A DNA stretch of 31,247 nt from JAEUKQ01 sp044227605 (lineage in GTDB: Bacteria; Pseudomonadota; Alphaproteobacteria; JAEUKQ01): contig JBGAWJ010000006.1 of assembly GCA_044227605.1 (NCBI GenBank), forward strand, positions 1 to 31,247, given 5' to 3'. The notes beneath the pieces were generated by a model. It saw only the letters and a list, made by a program, of their open reading frames with translations. It had not been told where the DNA came from and searched no databases. The position numbers and the translations under genes are program-made. Shown here in pieces: positions 1 through 7,828 of the stretch. The number at the start of each line of letters is the position of its first letter. Position 1 is the stretch's first letter.

Positions 1-617
1 CCCGCCCCGCGCGCCTCGGAACGGTGTTTAATAAAAAAATAATCATCACACGCTTTTTTAAAGCGGGCATAGTAATCCTTATTATGGCGATTGCATATTC
101 CTTCTAAAACTTCATGAAAACGATGAATTTCTGGCTGATTAATTGTAAAATCCGCTATCATGGGAGTAATATCCGCCCCACCCCCAAACCAGGTTTTACC
201 CGAGGTAACAATCATGCGGGTATTCATATGAACTGTGGGAATTAATGGGGAGTGTGGGTGAATAACAACACTAACCCCGCTTGCCCAAAACTTACCGTCC
301 TTTTCCGCCCCCGGAATTTGCCTACGAAAATCCTCCGAAAACAATCCGTAAACAGCGGAAAAATTAACACCTGCTTTTTCAAATAAACATCCCTTCAAAA
401 TTCGCATTTCCCCACCACCAGCTGCTGTCCCAGGCGGTAACAAGGGATCTGTGCGTTTCCAAATTTTGGCGGTAAATTTCTGCGGTTTTTGTTTTGCCTC
501 CAAGTTTTTTGTTATAAACAAGGATTCATAATTTTCGATTTTATAACAAATCTTCTGCTGTAATTCTTGAAACCAACGTGAAGATTTTTCCTGATACTGC
601 TGATAATTTTCTGGCAT
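1..617 (-). CDS. hemF: Aerobic coproporphyrinogen III oxidase (partial, C-terminus outside window)
   Basis: HemF oxidatively decarboxylates coproporphyrinogen III to protoporphyrinogen IX with O2 in the cytoplasm, a late step of haem synthesis. About 205 codons are visible from the ATG at 617 with no stop before the left edge; the family is usually 280-300 residues, so roughly the last quarter is missing. Recognisable HemF blocks are the PPGTAAGGGEMRILKG stretch, the HPHSPLIPTVHMNTR segment, WFGGGADITP, and near the edge FFIKHRSEARG, which matches the family's KHR-EARG block. The start lies 10 bases after the stop of trmL and has GGAG-like bases just upstream, so the two are probably co-transcribed. 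A haem gene next to the bc1 operon makes metabolic sense, but they are divergent. The identification is firm. Confidence 0.93.
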   Translation of the reverse strand, partial: MPENYQQYQEKSSRWFQELQQKICYKIENYESLFITKNLEAKQKPQKFTAKIWKRTDPLLPPGTAAGGGEMRILKGCLFEKAGVNFSAVYGLFSEDFRRQIPGAEKDGKFWASGVSVVIHPHSPLIPTVHMNTRMIVTSGKTWFGGGADITPMIADFTINQPEIHRFHEVLEGICNRHNKDYYARFKKACDDYFFIKHRSEARGA

Positions 618-627
618 ATTACGCTCC

Positions 628-1086
628 TTACTTAGGGAATTGTTTGGTTTGCCGCAAAGCTTCACTTAACACAATACCTGCGGCAATGGCCACATTCATG
701 GAACGCATCATCGGCATCATCGGGATATAAACACGGGCAAAGGCTTGACGATGCAATTCCTCTGGAACACCTTGGCTTTCTTGTCCAACTATCAGTAAAT
801 CGTCACGGGTATAGCGGAATTCATCATAACGTTCTTCACCCTTGGTCGTTAACAAAACCAATCGGTTTGGAGGTGATAACATCACTTTTTCGTATTCCTG
901 CCAAGAACGGTAGCGATAGACTTTTTCAGGATTAAAATAATCTAAGGCAGTTTGTCTTAACCGGCGCACGTCCCATATAAAACCCAATGGCTCAATAATA
1001 TCGGTTTCAACACCTAAACACGCTGTTAAACGCAGCATTGCACCTGTGTTTTGTGCCATGTCGGGTTGAAAAATAATTAATCGCAT
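628..1086 (-). CDS. trmL: tRNA (cytidine(34)-2'-O)-methyltransferase TrmL
   Basis: TrmL is a SPOUT methyltransferase that uses S-adenosylmethionine to 2'-O-methylate the wobble nucleotide of tRNA-Leu isoacceptors. The 152-residue protein has the usual length of this minimal SPOUT family (about 155). It shows the knot-forming SAM-binding blocks: GQESQGVP at 101-108 and IPMMPMMRSMNVA at about 121-133, followed by an Ala-rich helix ending in SEALRQ. The N-terminus (RLIIFQPDMAQNTGAMLR) carries the N-T-G motif typical of TrmL. The ATG at 1086 is preceded only by a weak AGGTAA. It is the first gene of a minus-strand pair with hemF and is divergent from petA across about 250 bases. Confidence 0.93.
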   Translation of the reverse strand: MRLIIFQPDMAQNTGAMLRLTACLGVETDIIEPLGFIWDVRRLRQTALDYFNPEKVYRYRSWQEYEKVMLSPPNRLVLLTTKGEERYDEFRYTRDDLLIVGQESQGVPEELHRQAFARVYIPMMPMMRSMNVAIAAGIVLSEALRQTKQFPK

Positions 1087-1246
1087 TTTATTTATTATTA
1101 CCTATGGTTCAGACAGATAGTAGACATCTATTAGAAAAGCTTTTGCTATTGATGCAAAATGCGGCTGTTTGACGCACATTTAGCGAATGATTACCAGAAC
1201 TTCAACAACTTCTAATAATTAAATGGTCTGTCAGATAAAATTTTTG

Positions 1247-1274
1247 TTGAGAACATCGCTATATCAGGTATAAG
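1247..1274 (+). promoter_or_regulatory. Candidate sigma-70 promoter of petABC
   Basis: TTGAGA at 1247-1252 and TATAAG at 1269-1274 are separated by 16 bases, about 65 bases upstream of the petA start. The spacing and both hexamers fit a housekeeping promoter. The region is AT-rich, so a chance match is possible. Confidence 0.35.
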
Positions 1275-1340
1275 CAGAGATGGTAGATTTTAATAAATTC
1301 TTTTGAAGAAAAAGCGCTGTTATCAAGCGGAGCGTCAAGA

Positions 1341-1895
1341 ATGGTAGAAAAAAAAACGTCAGATAAGATTGAAAATAAAGAAAACCCTTCAAGGCGGGAT
1401 TTTCTTGTTTTAGCCGCCACCGCCACCGCTGCAGTCGGTGTTGGTGCTGTTGCCGTGCCGTTTATTCAGCAAATGAACCCTGCCCGTGACGTACTGGCTT
1501 TATCATCCATAGAAATTGATATTTCAAAAATTGCCGTTGGGCAAAGCATTACCGTTAAATGGCGGGGAAAACCTGTTTTTATTCGCCACCGTACACCGGA
1601 GGAAATTGCATCCGCTGAAAGCGTCAATATTAAGGACCTCCCTGACCCACAAGCAGATAAAGACCGGGTAAAAAAACCTGAATGGTTAATTGTGGTAGGC
1701 ATTTGCACCCATCTTGGCTGCGTTCCAAGTGGTCAAAAAATTGGTGATAATCGAGGGGCATTTGGCGGCTGGTATTGCCCTTGCCACGGTTCACAATATG
1801 ATACATCTGGTAGAATCAAAGAAGGGCCAGCACCGTTAAATCTACCGGTCCCGGCATATGAATTTATTAATGATAAGATTGTTCGCATAGGCTAA
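1341..1895 (+). CDS. petA: Ubiquinol-cytochrome c reductase, Rieske iron-sulfur subunit
   Basis: This is the [2Fe-2S] subunit of the cytochrome bc1 complex, which takes one electron from ubiquinol and passes it to cytochrome c1 on the periplasmic side. The 184-residue protein starts with a twin-arginine element (SRRDFL, residues 17-22) followed by one hydrophobic, Ala/Val-rich membrane anchor to about residue 42, as expected for a Tat-exported Rieske protein. The cluster-binding boxes are CTHLGC at 122-127 and CPCHGS at 146-151: C122, H124, C146 and H149 are the ligands, and C127 and C148 form the stabilising disulfide. A purine-rich AGCGGAG lies upstream of the ATG. It is the first gene of petABC, 11 bases before petB. 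Confidence 0.97.
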   Translation: MVEKKTSDKIENKENPSRRDFLVLAATATAAVGVGAVAVPFIQQMNPARDVLALSSIEIDISKIAVGQSITVKWRGKPVFIRHRTPEEIASAESVNIKDLPDPQADKDRVKKPEWLIVVGICTHLGCVPSGQKIGDNRGAFGGWYCPCHGSQYDTSGRIKEGPAPLNLPVPAYEFINDKIVRIG

Positions 1896-1906
1896 GGAAA
1901 ATTAGC

Positions 1907-3139
1907 ATGAGTGTGGTATTTAAAAATCGCTTGGTTCGTTGGATTGACCATCGTCTTCCTGTTTTCAGTACGATGCATCATGAGTTATACGAATATCCTG
2001 TTCCCAGAAATTTAAATTACTTTTGGAACTTCGGTTTCCTTGCAGGTTTTATGCTGATGGTCATGATTGCCACCGGCATTGTTTTAGCCATGCACTATAC
2101 TGCCAATACCTTGTTAGCTTTTGACAGCGTTGAAAAAATTATGCGCGATGTGAATTATGGGTGGCTGATCCGTTATATCCATATGAATGGCGCTTCGATG
2201 TTTTTTATATTGGTATATATCCATATTTTCCGTGGGATGTATTACGGGTCATTTAAAGCACCGCGTGAGTTATTATGGATGTTAGGGGTGGTCATATTCT
2301 TCCTGATGATAATGACGGCATTTATTGGGTATGTACTGCCTTGGGGACAAATGAGTTATTGGGGGGCCACCGTCATTACGAACCTATTTTCTGCTATCCC
2401 CTTGGTAGGCGATGATATTGTAACTTGGTTGTGGGGTGGTTTTTCAGTTGATAACCCTACCCTTAATCGTTTTTATGCTCTGCACTATTTATTGCCCTTT
2501 GTTATCTTAGGCGTGGTTTTCCTTCATGTTTTAGCGCTTCACCGCTTTGGCTCAAATAATCCCTTAGGAATTGATTTGAAGAGGCCCCAAGATAACATCT
2601 CCTTGCATCCCTACTACACGATGAAAGACTTGTTTAGCTTGGGAATTTTCTTAATTATTTTCAGTTATTTTATCTTTTTTAACCCTAATTACTTAGGTCA
2701 TCCCGATAATTACATTCCGGCAGATCCTTTAGTTACACCCGCGCATATTGTGCCGGAATGGTATTTCTTACCCTTTTATGCCATTTTGCGTGCAATACCT
2801 TCCAAATTGGGCGGGGTTTTAATGATGGGTGGGGCCATTGGCATTCTATTCTTATTGCCTTGGCTTGACCGCTCGCCTGTTCGCAGCGGAAAATTCAGGC
2901 CTATCTTCAAATGGTGTTTCGCTTTATTTGTCCTGAATGGGTTTGTTTTAGGGTATTGTGGAGCTAATCCACCAGAGGGTGATTTTATTCTGATCTCGCG
3001 TATTTCAACCGCTTTCTACTTTGGCTATTTCATTATCTTACTGCCTTTTATCAGCATGATTGAAAAACCAAAACCGTTACCCAGCAGCATCAACCAGCCC
3101 ATTTACCCGACAGATACCCCTGCTTCTAAAAACAGTTGA
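1907..3139 (+). CDS. petB: Ubiquinol-cytochrome c reductase, cytochrome b subunit
   Basis: This is the membrane-embedded quinol-oxidising subunit of bc1, carrying two b-type haems and the Qo and Qi sites. The 410-residue protein has eight expected membrane segments. The haem ligands are visible as two histidine pairs 14 residues apart: H92/H106 and H193/H207. The Qo-site motif PEWY is at 283-286, and the conserved GYVLPWGQMSYWGATVITNL block is at 141-160. Fourteen residues between the second histidine pair is the spacing usual for bc1-type cytochrome b. The start has an AAGGAAAA Shine-Dalgarno. It is a full-length single gene, not split as in b6f systems and not fused to cytochrome c1. Confidence 0.97.
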   Translation: MSVVFKNRLVRWIDHRLPVFSTMHHELYEYPVPRNLNYFWNFGFLAGFMLMVMIATGIVLAMHYTANTLLAFDSVEKIMRDVNYGWLIRYIHMNGASMFFILVYIHIFRGMYYGSFKAPRELLWMLGVVIFFLMIMTAFIGYVLPWGQMSYWGATVITNLFSAIPLVGDDIVTWLWGGFSVDNPTLNRFYALHYLLPFVILGVVFLHVLALHRFGSNNPLGIDLKRPQDNISLHPYYTMKDLFSLGIFLIIFSYFIFFNPNYLGHPDNYIPADPLVTPAHIVPEWYFLPFYAILRAIPSKLGGVLMMGGAIGILFLLPWLDRSPVRSGKFRPIFKWCFALFVLNGFVLGYCGANPPEGDFILISRISTAFYFGYFIILLPFISMIEKPKPLPSSINQPIYPTDTPASKNS

Positions 3140-3151
3140 GGATAGCGCATA

Positions 3152-3928
3152 ATGTTTCAATCTTTTTTCAAACTACCTTTTACGGTCATGTTATTAACGG
3201 GTAGCCTGACATTGAATACGGCCTTGGCTGAAAGTAACGGGGAAGGCATTCCTAAGCAAGACTGGAGTTTTACAAGGTTATTTGGAACTTTTGATCGGGC
3301 GGCACAACAACGCGGGTTACAGGTGTTTCGTGAGGTTTGCTCCGCTTGCCATGCGGCGTCCAAACTTTCTTACCGTAATTTACAAGAGCTTGGTTTTTCT
3401 GCAGACCAGGTCAAAGCAATTGCCGCCCAAGATCAAATTACCGATGGCCCGAATGATGAAGGGGAATTTTTTGAACGCCCCGGCCTTCCTAGTGATTTTT
3501 TTAAGGCACCCTTTGCTAATGAACAAGCCTCACGCGCCAATAATAATGGTGCTTATCCACCTGATCTCTCTTTAATTGTCAAAGCCAGGGAAGGTGGTGC
3601 GAATTATCTCTATGCGTTATTAACAGGTTATGATACCCCCCCCGCTGGTGTCACCGTACCTGAAGGCAGATATTATAACCGCTATTTCGCAGGCCATCAG
3701 ATATCCATGCCCCCACCTTTTTCAGCCCCTGGTTTAGTTACCTATAGTGATGGAACCGAGGCGAGCATTGAACAAATGGCAAAAGATGTTACGGTTTTCT
3801 TAGCTTGGGCTGCTGAACCAGAATTAGAACACCGGAAAAGACTGGGGCTTCAGGTTATTATTTTCTTAAGTGTTTTAACGATTATTTTATATGCCGCGAA
3901 GAGACGTGTTTGGGCTCGTTTAAAATAA
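3152..3928 (+). CDS. petC: Ubiquinol-cytochrome c reductase, cytochrome c1 subunit
   Basis: Cytochrome c1 accepts electrons from the Rieske centre and hands them to soluble or membrane cytochrome c. The 258-residue precursor has a Sec signal peptide ending at about A26 (TALA/ES), a haem c site C63-S-A-C66-H67, and the distal ligand M186 in the ISMPPPF segment typical of c1. A single C-terminal membrane anchor covers about 234-250, followed by a basic tail that places it in the cytoplasm. The start is 12 bases after petB, with GAGGATAG as ribosome-binding sequence. It is the last gene of the operon and is followed by a hairpin terminator before the convergent ychF. Confidence 0.97.
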   Translation: MFQSFFKLPFTVMLLTGSLTLNTALAESNGEGIPKQDWSFTRLFGTFDRAAQQRGLQVFREVCSACHAASKLSYRNLQELGFSADQVKAIAAQDQITDGPNDEGEFFERPGLPSDFFKAPFANEQASRANNNGAYPPDLSLIVKAREGGANYLYALLTGYDTPPAGVTVPEGRYYNRYFAGHQISMPPPFSAPGLVTYSDGTEASIEQMAKDVTVFLAWAAEPELEHRKRLGLQVIIFLSVLTIILYAAKRRVWARLK

Positions 3929-3959
3929 ACAACTGATATATTTCCTTGGTTTTAATAGA

Positions 3960-3985
3960 AAAACGGGTTTAAATAAACCTGTTTT
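3960..3985. terminator. Bidirectional terminator between petC and ychF
   Basis: The arms AAACGGGTTT (3961-3970) and AAACCTGTTT (3975-3984) pair over 10 bases with one G-U wobble and a 4-base AAAT loop; one more A-T pair extends the stem. The flanks are A-rich on the left and T-rich on the right, so the hairpin can end transcripts from both convergent genes. Confidence 0.7.
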
Positions 3986-4021
3986 ACCCTTATTGTGACA
4001 ACTTACATATTATATAAGAGG

Positions 4022-5119
4022 TTAGACATTGAAGCGGAAATGGAAAATATCCCCATCCTGCGTGATATATTCCTTACCCTCCAAACGCATCTTGCCAGCT
4101 TCCTTCACTTGGGCTTCGCCGCCATAATTAACATAATCCGCGTAAGAAATTGTTTCTGCCCGAATAAAACCTTTCTCAAAATCGCTATGGATAACCCCCG
4201 CCGCCTGGGGTGCTTTTGTACCACGCCTAACTGTCCAGGCATGTGCTTCTTTAGGACCGATCGTAAAGAATGTGAGCAGGTTTAATAGGCGAAAACCTGC
4301 TTTAATAACCTGATCCAACCCCGTTTCTTGCAAACCCATACTACGCAAATAATCTAAGCGTTCCTCTTGATCTTGCAAGAGAGACAGTTGGGCCTCAATC
4401 TCTGCCGAAATCACTACAGACAAGGCCTGTTCCGCTGCGGCATATTTAACGACCCTTTCGGAATATAGATTCCCTTTTGCAGCAGATGATTCATCTACAT
4501 TGCAAACATAAACAATAGGTTTTGCTGTAATCAACTGCAACTGACTGAAATATGCGATATCATTTGCTAGCACCTTAAAGGTTCGGGCTGCATGGCCAGC
4601 TTGGATATGTTGCAAGATGGTTTCAAAGAAGGCATAGAATTTTTTTGCCTCCACATCTCCCACACGTGCTTTTTTAGCAAGCGCTTCTTTTCTTTTTTCC
4701 AAACTTTCTAAATCCGATAATAATAATTCTGTATTGATAATTTCTATATCACGGATGGGGTCAACCGTGCCTTCCACGTGGGTAATCTCCCCCTCAAAAC
4801 AACGTACAACATGGCAAATGGCATCCACACTGCGGATATGGCCGAGAAATTGGTTGCCTAACCCCTCCCCTTGGCTAGCCCCCTTTACTAAACCGGCTAT
4901 ATCCACAAACTCTAATTGCGTCGGAATAATCTTCGCCGATTTAGCCAGTTGCGCCAATTTATGTAACCGGGAATCAGGAACCCCAACCCTGCCAATATTT
5001 GGTTCGATGGTACAAAACGGATAATTTGCCGCTTGAGCTGCGGCCGAACTGGTCAGCGCGTTGAAAAGGGTTGATTTGCCTACGTTTGGCAAACCGACGA
5101 TGCCGCAATTGAACCCCAT
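4022..5119 (-). CDS. ychF: Redox-regulated ATPase/GTPase YchF (Obg-like, OLA1 family)
   Basis: YchF is a ribosome-associated P-loop NTPase of the Obg family that prefers ATP and takes part in stress and translation control. The 365 residues match the family length (about 363). The G1 loop GLPNVGKST is at 9-17, G3 DIAG at 73-76, and the G4 position reads NVDE at 207-210 rather than NKxD, the change that explains ATP preference in this family. The C-terminal TGS domain begins near residue 280 (LLTFFTIGPKEAHAWTV). An AAGGAAAATAA stretch precedes the ATG. It is the last gene of prs-rplY-pth-ychF and lies 26 bases after pth. Confidence 0.97.
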   Translation of the reverse strand: MGFNCGIVGLPNVGKSTLFNALTSSAAAQAANYPFCTIEPNIGRVGVPDSRLHKLAQLAKSAKIIPTQLEFVDIAGLVKGASQGEGLGNQFLGHIRSVDAICHVVRCFEGEITHVEGTVDPIRDIEIINTELLLSDLESLEKRKEALAKKARVGDVEAKKFYAFFETILQHIQAGHAARTFKVLANDIAYFSQLQLITAKPIVYVCNVDESSAAKGNLYSERVVKYAAAEQALSVVISAEIEAQLSLLQDQEERLDYLRSMGLQETGLDQVIKAGFRLLNLLTFFTIGPKEAHAWTVRRGTKAPQAAGVIHSDFEKGFIRAETISYADYVNYGGEAQVKEAGKMRLEGKEYITQDGDIFHFRFNV

Positions 5120-5145
5120 ATTTATTTTCCTTCAAAAATGATCAT

Positions 5146-5739
5146 TTAGTCCGTGGAAAGTGGTTTGGATAAAAGCTTCTTTGTTTGGGATAGCTTATTC
5201 ATAAAACCATTCACATCCCCCGACATTAAAACTGTTATATGTTCGGCTATATCTTTAATCAAGGATGCTATGGAATCTTGCTCGTTTGTTGTAAAATTTG
5301 ATAATACGTAGGAATGAACCAAATCTTTCCTCCCTGGATGGCCGATGCCGATGCGAATGCGCCAATAATTTTCCCCTAAATGCGCGTCAATAGAGCGCAA
5401 TCCATTATGTCCGGCATTGCCCCCACCTTGCTTTACCTTAATTTTACCTTGCGGTAAATCCAGTTCATCATAAAAAACCAGTAAATTTTCTGGGGATACT
5501 TTATAAAATTGGCAGGCCGCCGCTAAGCATTCGCCGGATTTATTCATATAGGTTTGCGGTTTTATAATCATCACCTTTTCTGTGCCAATCATGCCGTCAT
5601 AAAGCAACCCTTTAAACTTCATTTTACCCCCAGAAAAAGCATAGCGGCGGATGATTTCATCCACCGCTATAAACCCAATATTATGCCGATTAAGACGATG
5701 AGTTGGTTCAGGATTACCTAATCCGGCCAAAATCAGCAT
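5146..5739 (-). CDS. pth: Peptidyl-tRNA hydrolase
   Basis: Pth releases peptides from peptidyl-tRNA that drops off stalled ribosomes. I start it at the ATG at 5739, giving 197 residues beginning MLILAGLGNPEP, which is where bacterial Pth proteins start. The longer open frame, up to 5853, would only add a stretch read out of frame from the rplY tail. Catalytic and binding residues are visible: N9, H19, N66, D91 in FYDELDLP, and N112 in the GGGNAGHNGLRS block. The stop of rplY is 7 bases upstream, and the end of rplY itself supplies a GAGAAAAAG ribosome-binding stretch, so translation is probably coupled. Confidence 0.95.
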   Translation of the reverse strand: MLILAGLGNPEPTHRLNRHNIGFIAVDEIIRRYAFSGGKMKFKGLLYDGMIGTEKVMIIKPQTYMNKSGECLAAACQFYKVSPENLLVFYDELDLPQGKIKVKQGGGNAGHNGLRSIDAHLGENYWRIRIGIGHPGRKDLVHSYVLSNFTTNEQDSIASLIKDIAEHITVLMSGDVNGFMNKLSQTKKLLSKPLSTD

Positions 5740-5746
5740 TGGATTG

Positions 5747-6430
5747 TTACTTTTTCTCACCAGCCGGTTTGGCGGCACCCGCATCCGGGGCTGCTGCACT
5801 TGCCGCTGAAGCAGCGGCGGCTTGATCCGCTGTTGCCTTATCAGCTTCCGCATCGCCCTTCAAAGCGCTTGGTGCGGCAATGGTTGCAATGGTAAAGTCG
5901 CGATCGGCAATGGCCGGTATCACATTTTTATCCAACTTGATTTTACTAATATGAATGCTATCCCCAATTTCTAGTCCACTTAAATCAATGGTTATAACAT
6001 TAGGAATATTTTCTGGGGAACAAATTAACTCGACTTGATGGAGCACGATATTCAATACGCCACCCCGTTTAATTCCAGGCGATTGTGTTTCGTTGATGAA
6101 TTGCACCGGAACGTTCACATGAATTTTGCTATTCTTGGAAATTCGCATAAAATCAGCGTGCAGCGGAATATCGGTGACGGGATGCAATTGAACATCCTTG
6201 GGCAAAACACGTACCGTTTTATTGCCCATTTTCAAATCAAACAAGGTTGCAAAAAAACCAGTCTTATGTAAAGACCGCTTTAATTCTGCTGGATCAAGAG
6301 AAATAAGATCCGTTTCCTGCTTATTTCCGTAAACGACCCCTGGCACCCTACCAGCACGACGAATAGCGCGGGCGGCACCCTTGCCCATCTCTTCCCGGCT
6401 TTCAACCTTTAATATTTGCACTTCTGACAT
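5747..6430 (-). CDS. rplY: 50S ribosomal protein L25, long Ctc form
   Basis: This is the 5S rRNA-binding protein of the large subunit, in the two-domain general-stress (Ctc) form. An AAGGAG Shine-Dalgarno sits just before the ATG at 6430; an earlier in-frame ATG at 6451 lacks one, so I take 6430 (227 residues, beginning MSEVQILKVESREEMGKG). The N-terminal L25 beta-barrel covers about 1-90 with the GAARAIRRAGRVPGVVYG block, and the Ctc extension covers about 100-190. The last 40 or so residues are a low-complexity Ala/Asp/Lys tail of the sort that varies between species. It sits between prs and pth in the conserved alphaproteobacterial order. Confidence 0.95.
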   Translation of the reverse strand: MSEVQILKVESREEMGKGAARAIRRAGRVPGVVYGNKQETDLISLDPAELKRSLHKTGFFATLFDLKMGNKTVRVLPKDVQLHPVTDIPLHADFMRISKNSKIHVNVPVQFINETQSPGIKRGGVLNIVLHQVELICSPENIPNVITIDLSGLEIGDSIHISKIKLDKNVIPAIADRDFTIATIAAPSALKGDAEADKATADQAAAASAASAAAPDAGAAKPAGEKK

Positions 6431-6473
6431 ACGATTAATCTCCTTACGCATAAAACCCTTAGGTCCGGGCGAA

Positions 6474-6502
6474 TTGATACCTTATTCTATTTTAAATTTC
6501 AA
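6474..6502 (-). promoter_or_regulatory. Candidate sigma-70 promoter of rplY-pth-ychF
   Basis: On the minus strand TTGAAA (6497-6502) and TATCAA (6474-6479) are separated by 17 bases, ending 44 bases before the rplY ATG. It would allow rplY-pth-ychF to be transcribed separately from prs across the 131-base gap. Confidence 0.4.
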
Positions 6503-6561
6503 CAGGTTATTATCTCTTTATTCCTCTAACAGAAAAAAGAACCTCAAAGCGTCAGCTATCA

Positions 6562-7494
6562 TTAGTCAAATAAGCTGGATACGGACCTTTCTTCACTGAT
6601 CCGTCGAATAGCCTCCGCAATTAGAGGAGCTAAGGTCAACTGATGAATATTGTTAATTGATTGCGTTGCTTCTGTGGCCTGGATTGTATCGGTAATCATC
6701 ATTAAATCAATAGGTGAATTATTAATTTTTGCTAATGCCCCCCCCGATAAGACTCCGTGGGTAATATAAACACTGACAGATATAGCCCCACGCTCACGCA
6801 AAGCGATCGACGCATTACAAATAGTTCCAGCCGAGTCAACAATATCATCAATAATAATACAACGCTTACCTTTTACGTCGCCAATCACGTTCATAACCTC
6901 TGAAATGCCTGCGGCTTCACGCCTTTTATCGATGATAGCAAGATCGGCATTGATACGCCTGGCAATTGTTCTGGCCCTTAAAACGCCACCTACATCCGGC
7001 GAAACAATCGTAATACCATCCGTACCATAGCGCATTTGGATATCTTTGCTTAAAACGGGCGCAGGCAATAAATTATCGGTGGGAATATCAAAAAAACCCT
7101 GGATCTGTCCCGCATGTAAATCGACGGTTAACACCCTGTTAGCCCCTGCAACAGTGATAAGGTTAGCAACAAGTTTGGCAGAAATAGGCGTACGCGGGCC
7201 TGATTTCCTGTCCTGTCGGCCATACCCATAATAAGGGATAACGGCGGTAATACGTTTGGCAGAACCACGTTTCAAGGCATCCATAATGATCAGTAATTCC
7301 ATTAAATTATCATTGGTTGGATACGAAGTGGATTGAATAACGAATACATCTTCCCCACGTACATTTTCTAATATTTCAACAAATATTTCCATATCAGCAA
7401 ATCTTCTAATACTGGCATTTGTTAGAGGGATATTCAGCTGAGCCGAGATTGCGGTTGCCAAAACGCGGTTACTATTTCCTGCAATTATTTTCAT
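6562..7494 (-). CDS. prs: Ribose-phosphate pyrophosphokinase (PRPP synthetase)
   Basis: Prs makes phosphoribosyl pyrophosphate from ribose 5-phosphate and ATP, the shared precursor of purine, pyrimidine, histidine and NAD synthesis. The 310 residues match class I enzymes. The ATP-site stretch RQDRKSGPR spans 93-101, the catalytic H127 lies in DLHAGQIQGFF, and the PRPP-binding loop DDIVDSAGT spans 216-224. The ATG at 7494 is where homologues start (KIIAGNSN), but I see no clear Shine-Dalgarno before it. It is the first gene of the minus-strand group with rplY, pth and ychF, and it is divergent from guaC, another purine gene. Confidence 0.97.
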   Translation of the reverse strand: MKIIAGNSNRVLATAISAQLNIPLTNASIRRFADMEIFVEILENVRGEDVFVIQSTSYPTNDNLMELLIIMDALKRGSAKRITAVIPYYGYGRQDRKSGPRTPISAKLVANLITVAGANRVLTVDLHAGQIQGFFDIPTDNLLPAPVLSKDIQMRYGTDGITIVSPDVGGVLRARTIARRINADLAIIDKRREAAGISEVMNVIGDVKGKRCIIIDDIVDSAGTICNASIALRERGAISVSVYITHGVLSGGALAKINNSPIDLMMITDTIQATEATQSINNIHQLTLAPLIAEAIRRISEERSVSSLFD

Positions 7495-7828
7495 GGGAAG
7501 CCAGATTGATAAGAATGTTGATCAATTTCTACCTTAAGCTTTTGATACGCAATCAATACAGCAAGAAGAAAAAATGTAAATATGATTCAACAATCATTTA
7601 TTTCAATTTCATTTTTTGCTTAATAATGATCCTTATTGCCCCACGTCAAAAAAACATTTCTGCCTCTCTCAAAAAATCTTTGGTTGACACTATCAGGTAA
7701 TTTTTCAACAATAGTCGCCAGAAACAAGGGATATTTTTACGGCCCATTTCAAGGAGTTGATACAAGTTTCCCTAACTATCCCATTCTATATTTAGGTATT
7801 GTTACCATCAAAACAGGGTTTATGTCAT
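7495..7828. promoter_or_regulatory. Divergent intergenic region between prs and guaC
   Basis: No convincing gene lies in these 334 bases. A dyad ATTGAT-N10-ATCAAT (7505-7526) lies just upstream of the prs start. Toward guaC, TTGACA at 7684-7689 is a perfect -35 hexamer, with AACAAT at 7707-7712 as a poor -10 at 17-base spacing. That would leave a leader of about 110 bases before guaC. I found no recognisable purine riboswitch core. Confidence 0.4.

Noticed and set aside
5740..5853. N-terminal extension of the pth frame
   Set aside because: It reads the Ala-rich rplY tail in another frame, has no Shine-Dalgarno, and Pth proteins start at MLILAGLGNP; the ATG at 5739 is used.
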